Part shown: piece by piece, positions 53,311-55,481 of the stretch
Layout: each line of letters opens with the position of its first letter
Numbering within the stretch: position 1 is the stretch's first letter
Origin: a virus
Reading direction: 5' to 3' (one strand)
Length of the DNA: 55,481 nt
Virus record (IMG/VR): IMGVR_UViG_3300050014_000090
Coordinates: 1 to 55,481 of that record
Notes under the pieces: model-generated
Databases searched by the model: none
What the model was told of the DNA's origin: nothing
The model's input: only the letters and a program-made list of their open reading frames with translations
Made by a program: the position numbers and the translations under genes

Positions 53311-55481
53311 TCAGTAACGACCTCCAATTCAAGATCGATCTCGTCAGTCACCACGGCGACAAGGTCGATCGTATCGGTGAGTGTCGACGTGACATCGAGT
53401 TCCTCGTCAAGCGTTACCGTGTAATAATCAATCTCTTGGAACGCGATCTTGGCATACGGATCAATCGCTGCGATCTCCATCGCCGGAACGACGTCCGTTG
53501 TCACGGTCTCAGATTCCTCAATACCTGTATAGTTCTGCGTCTCGATAATGCAGTCTCCGACGACCTCAGTGGTGACTTGTGTGCTGAGTTGACTGACGAT
53601 CAGCGGTCGCGCCCTGAGTTCGCTGCCTGTCGCAACGGCCGGGAAGCAGAACTCCCACATGTGCTCAACGTCGGGATAGACAATGACCGTCGCAATCTCC
53701 ATTCCAACGACTGTCGTCGTAATCGTATAACCGATTTGTATCGTCGGGTTTAGCCCTGCCGTGGCTATCATCGCAGGCACGACCGGCGGATTCGCATAAA
53801 TATACTGTAAGAATGTTGGCGTCGGCACATCCGTCACCATCGCGGGGACGACCGTTGTCGTGACGACGATTATTGCCACGATAGTCACCGTCGGACTTGA
53901 GCAGGCCGCTTGCGTGGTTGTTCCTGCATACGTCGTATAATACGTGAGCGTCCCTGCGAGCGCCGTAACAGAGAACGAATAGTTCCCGTTGCTGTCCGAC
54001 GTAGTTGTCGGCCCCGTTGACAGTGTGACCGTCGCGGAGAACCCTGCGCTTGTCGTCGTGTCTTCGAGCACGCCTGACAAGGTGAAGATGTCCCCGACGT
54101 TTGGCGTTGTTGTCGATGCGATGCAAGTGAGCGATGACGTATCCTGATCTTCCTCGCCGGTGACCATTATCTCATCATCGCAGCCGAGATAGTTCCCGGT
54201 CGCGGTGAAACTCACGTCGTAATAGGTATCGCCTGCGACTGCTGACTGGATGATGAAGGAATAAACGCCATTCGAATCGGTCGTCGCCGTGTCAACGTAT
54301 GATCCGTTGGCCGATAAGTCGATCGACTTGCCTGTGAGTTTGCTGCTGCCGGATGTTAGCGTGCCATAAATATTGAACGACGCCCCGACCGTCGGATTGG
54401 TCGTACTCGCATATTCAGTGATCGCCGTTGAGACTGCCTGTCCTACTGCGTGCCAAACGGAGCCGGAACTGTCGCATGAATGATGCCCTGAGTCACCTTC
54501 AAATGCAACATACTCCCATTCGCCCGGCGCGGCCTCGCCGGTTTGTGTGTAAGAATAATTGCCGTTGCTGTCGGTCGTGCAATAACCATACGCGACGTGC
54601 CCTGTCGCAAAGCCATCATTTGACCACCAAACGTCGATCGACTTGCCTGCGAGTTTAACGCCGCCAGTTGTTTGAAGCGTTCCGGTCACTGTGTAGTTCT
54701 GTCCGATATTCGGCGTCGTCGTGCTCGGCGTGCAAGAGATCGTTGTCGCAACGGCAGGATTCCAACGGGCGGAGTCCGTTGACCAATCCGAATACGTCGC
54801 CCAATTCGGAGCCTCATTATAAAACTCGCGGTATATGATCACGCCCATGTTGCAGTTGTAGTTAGAACATCCTGAGCTGCAATTTGCGATAACGGAATTC
54901 GCCCCGGTCGCATCGTTATACCACGATGTATCAGAACTTGTATGCGTCACCGTGACGTTTGTTTTAGTCGGAGCGACCGGAGTACCTTTGTTCGGTGTCT
55001 GCCCGACGTAGATACTCACGTTATTGGCAGCGACCGATCGTGGATTTGCCGGGATGTTGACGGCTACTTGAACATATAGCGTCGTGCCTGGCGAGACTGT
55101 CCGGTCCGATGTCCACATAACATAGTTTCCCGACGTCGCAGATGCACGCATAAAACTGATCTGGTTGTTTTGGATCTGAATCGAAAAGCCACCCCACGCC
55201 TTGTCGAAGATCTTGGAGATTGAGCCGTTGACACCCATCCCCTGATACCAAAAACCGATCTCCCACGCATGCAGGAACGCGCCAGTTCCTGCGTCGGTGT
55301 AGGTGCCCCTGTTGATTGAGATGCCGTCACTGCCTAGATTGAAAAGGCCATACCATGGATACGGTGCGCCGTTGGCGTTGGTCGCATTCCACAGGAGCCG
55401 ACTCGCCGTTCCATTGTACGCTGAGTATCCGACCTGATTCGTGATAGTCTTTGAATCCTGTGCAAATGTGAAGATGATTGT
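53307..55481 (-). CDS. Large adhesin with LamG-like and Ig-like domains (C-terminal 666 codons)
   Basis: With the first 62 codons at 1-186 the protein is 727 aa. After a concanavalin-like N-terminal part (SDGISINRG; GFWYQGMGVNGSIS; KAWGGFSIQIQNNQISFMRA), three Ig-like domains follow. They share a VTISCTPSTTTPNIGQNYTV-type opening and a TDSNGNYSYT strand, e.g. TVGASFNIYGTLTSGSSKLT and PNVGDIFTLSGVLEDTTTSA. The C-terminus is a Val/Thr-rich, acidic stretch ending LELEVVTE. This is probably a cell-surface binding fibre. Confidence 0.75.
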   Translation of the reverse strand, partial: TIIFTFAQDSKTITNQVGYSAYNGTASRLLWNATNANGAPYPWYGLFNLGSDGISINRGTYTDAGTGAFLHAWEIGFWYQGMGVNGSISKIFDKAWGGFSIQIQNNQISFMRASATSGNYVMWTSDRTVSPGTTLYVQVAVNIPANPRSVAANNVSIYVGQTPNKGTPVAPTKTNVTVTHTSSDTSWYNDATGANSVIANCSSGCSNYNCNMGVIIYREFYNEAPNWATYSDWSTDSARWNPAVATTISCTPSTTTPNIGQNYTVTGTLQTTGGVKLAGKSIDVWWSNDGFATGHVAYGYCTTDSNGNYSYTQTGEAAPGEWEYVAFEGDSGHHSCDSSGSVWHAVGQAVSTAITEYASTTNPTVGASFNIYGTLTSGSSKLTGKSIDLSANGSYVDTATTDSNGVYSFIIQSAVAGDTYYDVSFTATGNYLGCDDEIMVTGEEDQDTSSLTCIASTTTPNVGDIFTLSGVLEDTTTSAGFSATVTLSTGPTTTSDSNGNYSFSVTALAGTLTYYTTYAGTTTQAACSSPTVTIVAIIVVTTTVVPAMVTDVPTPTFLQYIYANPPVVPAMIATAGLNPTIQIGYTITTTVVGMEIATVIVYPDVEHMWEFCFPAVATGSELRARPLIVSQLSTQVTTEVVGDCIIETQNYTGIEESETVTTDVVPAMEIAAIDPYAKIAFQEIDYYTVTLDEELDVTSTLTDTIDLVAVVTDEIDLELEVVTE
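55305..55481. repeat. Terminal direct repeat, right copy (repeats 1-177)
   Basis: This copy matches positions 1-177 except for C at 55354 versus A at 50. The codon there is Trp (TGG) in this copy and Leu (TTG) in the left copy. Confidence 0.95.

Noticed and set aside
1-55481. tRNA genes or CRISPR arrays
   Set aside because: I found no T-arm plus anticodon-arm combination and no regularly spaced short repeats. The only tandem repeats are protein-coding.

Overview
The window is a 55,481-base sequence whose last 177 bases repeat its first 177 with one mismatch. It therefore reads as a complete circular or terminally redundant virus genome of about 55.3 kb. Every convincing gene lies on the minus strand, so transcription runs from high to low coordinates and crosses the window ends. 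Gene content is that of a head-tailed virus with a long non-contractile (siphovirus) tail: HK97-type capsid protein, prohead protease, portal, terminase, connectors, tail tube, tail chaperones, tape measure, distal tail protein and tail hub. The host looks like an archaeon, most likely a methanogen-type euryarchaeon. The reasons are TATA-box promoters (two at leaderless distance), GGAGG/GGTGA ribosome sites with ATGA stop-start overlaps, a histone-fold protein, ribbon-helix-helix regulators, a C1A cysteine peptidase with a Pro/Thr tail, a lipoprotein with Thr-rich linker, and lectin-like beta-propellers. The host lineage is inference, not proof.

Layout in transcription order. (1) 26.5-22.9 kb, early/lysogeny-like region: small unknown gene, an operator-like dyad over a leaderless promoter, HNH-like and Cys-rich proteins, a nuclease-like N-terminus running into an out-of-frame tyrosine recombinase catalytic domain, an RHH regulator with its own TATA box, and an OB-like single-strand-binding candidate. 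(2) 22.6-16.6 kb, packaging: a TIM-barrel/lectin protein, winged helix, TerS, then TerL split into separate ATPase and nuclease genes with five small genes between, and a Mu F-like minor head protein. (3) 16.5-14.6 kb: Hjc-like resolvase and a moron-like cassette (own TATA promoter, RHH, small protein, lipoprotein, own terminator). (4) 14.6-7.5 kb: about 25 small genes (HNH nuclease, MT-A70 adenine methyltransferase with a PD-(D/E)XK neighbour, RHH proteins, Cys-rich zinc proteins, tiny membrane proteins, the histone-fold protein, papain-like peptidase), ending at a GC-rich hairpin. (5) 7.1-0 kb and 55.5-46.6 kb: Cys-rich miniproteins, portal, protease-scaffold fusion, major capsid protein, cement-like protein, then about 9 kb of fibre, lectin and Ig-like genes. 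(6) 46.6-26.5 kb: connectors, tail terminator, tail tube, the chaperone pair joined by an A AAA AAC frameshift, tape measure, distal tail protein, hub, a second adhesin block (lectin propeller, beta-helix, G8 domain), and inserted membrane proteins including a VIT/CCC1-like transporter and a DUF1003 protein, closing at a UUCG-loop terminator.

No DNA polymerase, helicase, primase, reverse transcriptase, tRNA gene or CRISPR array could be seen. Replication probably relies on the host. The most unusual items are the histone-fold gene, the domain-split terminase, the dispersed family of tiny CxxC...C...Cxx[FWY] proteins, the VIT-like transporter with DUF1003 among tail genes, the methylase-nuclease pair, and the moron-like lipoprotein cassette. 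Protein names rest on motif recognition by eye, not on a database search.
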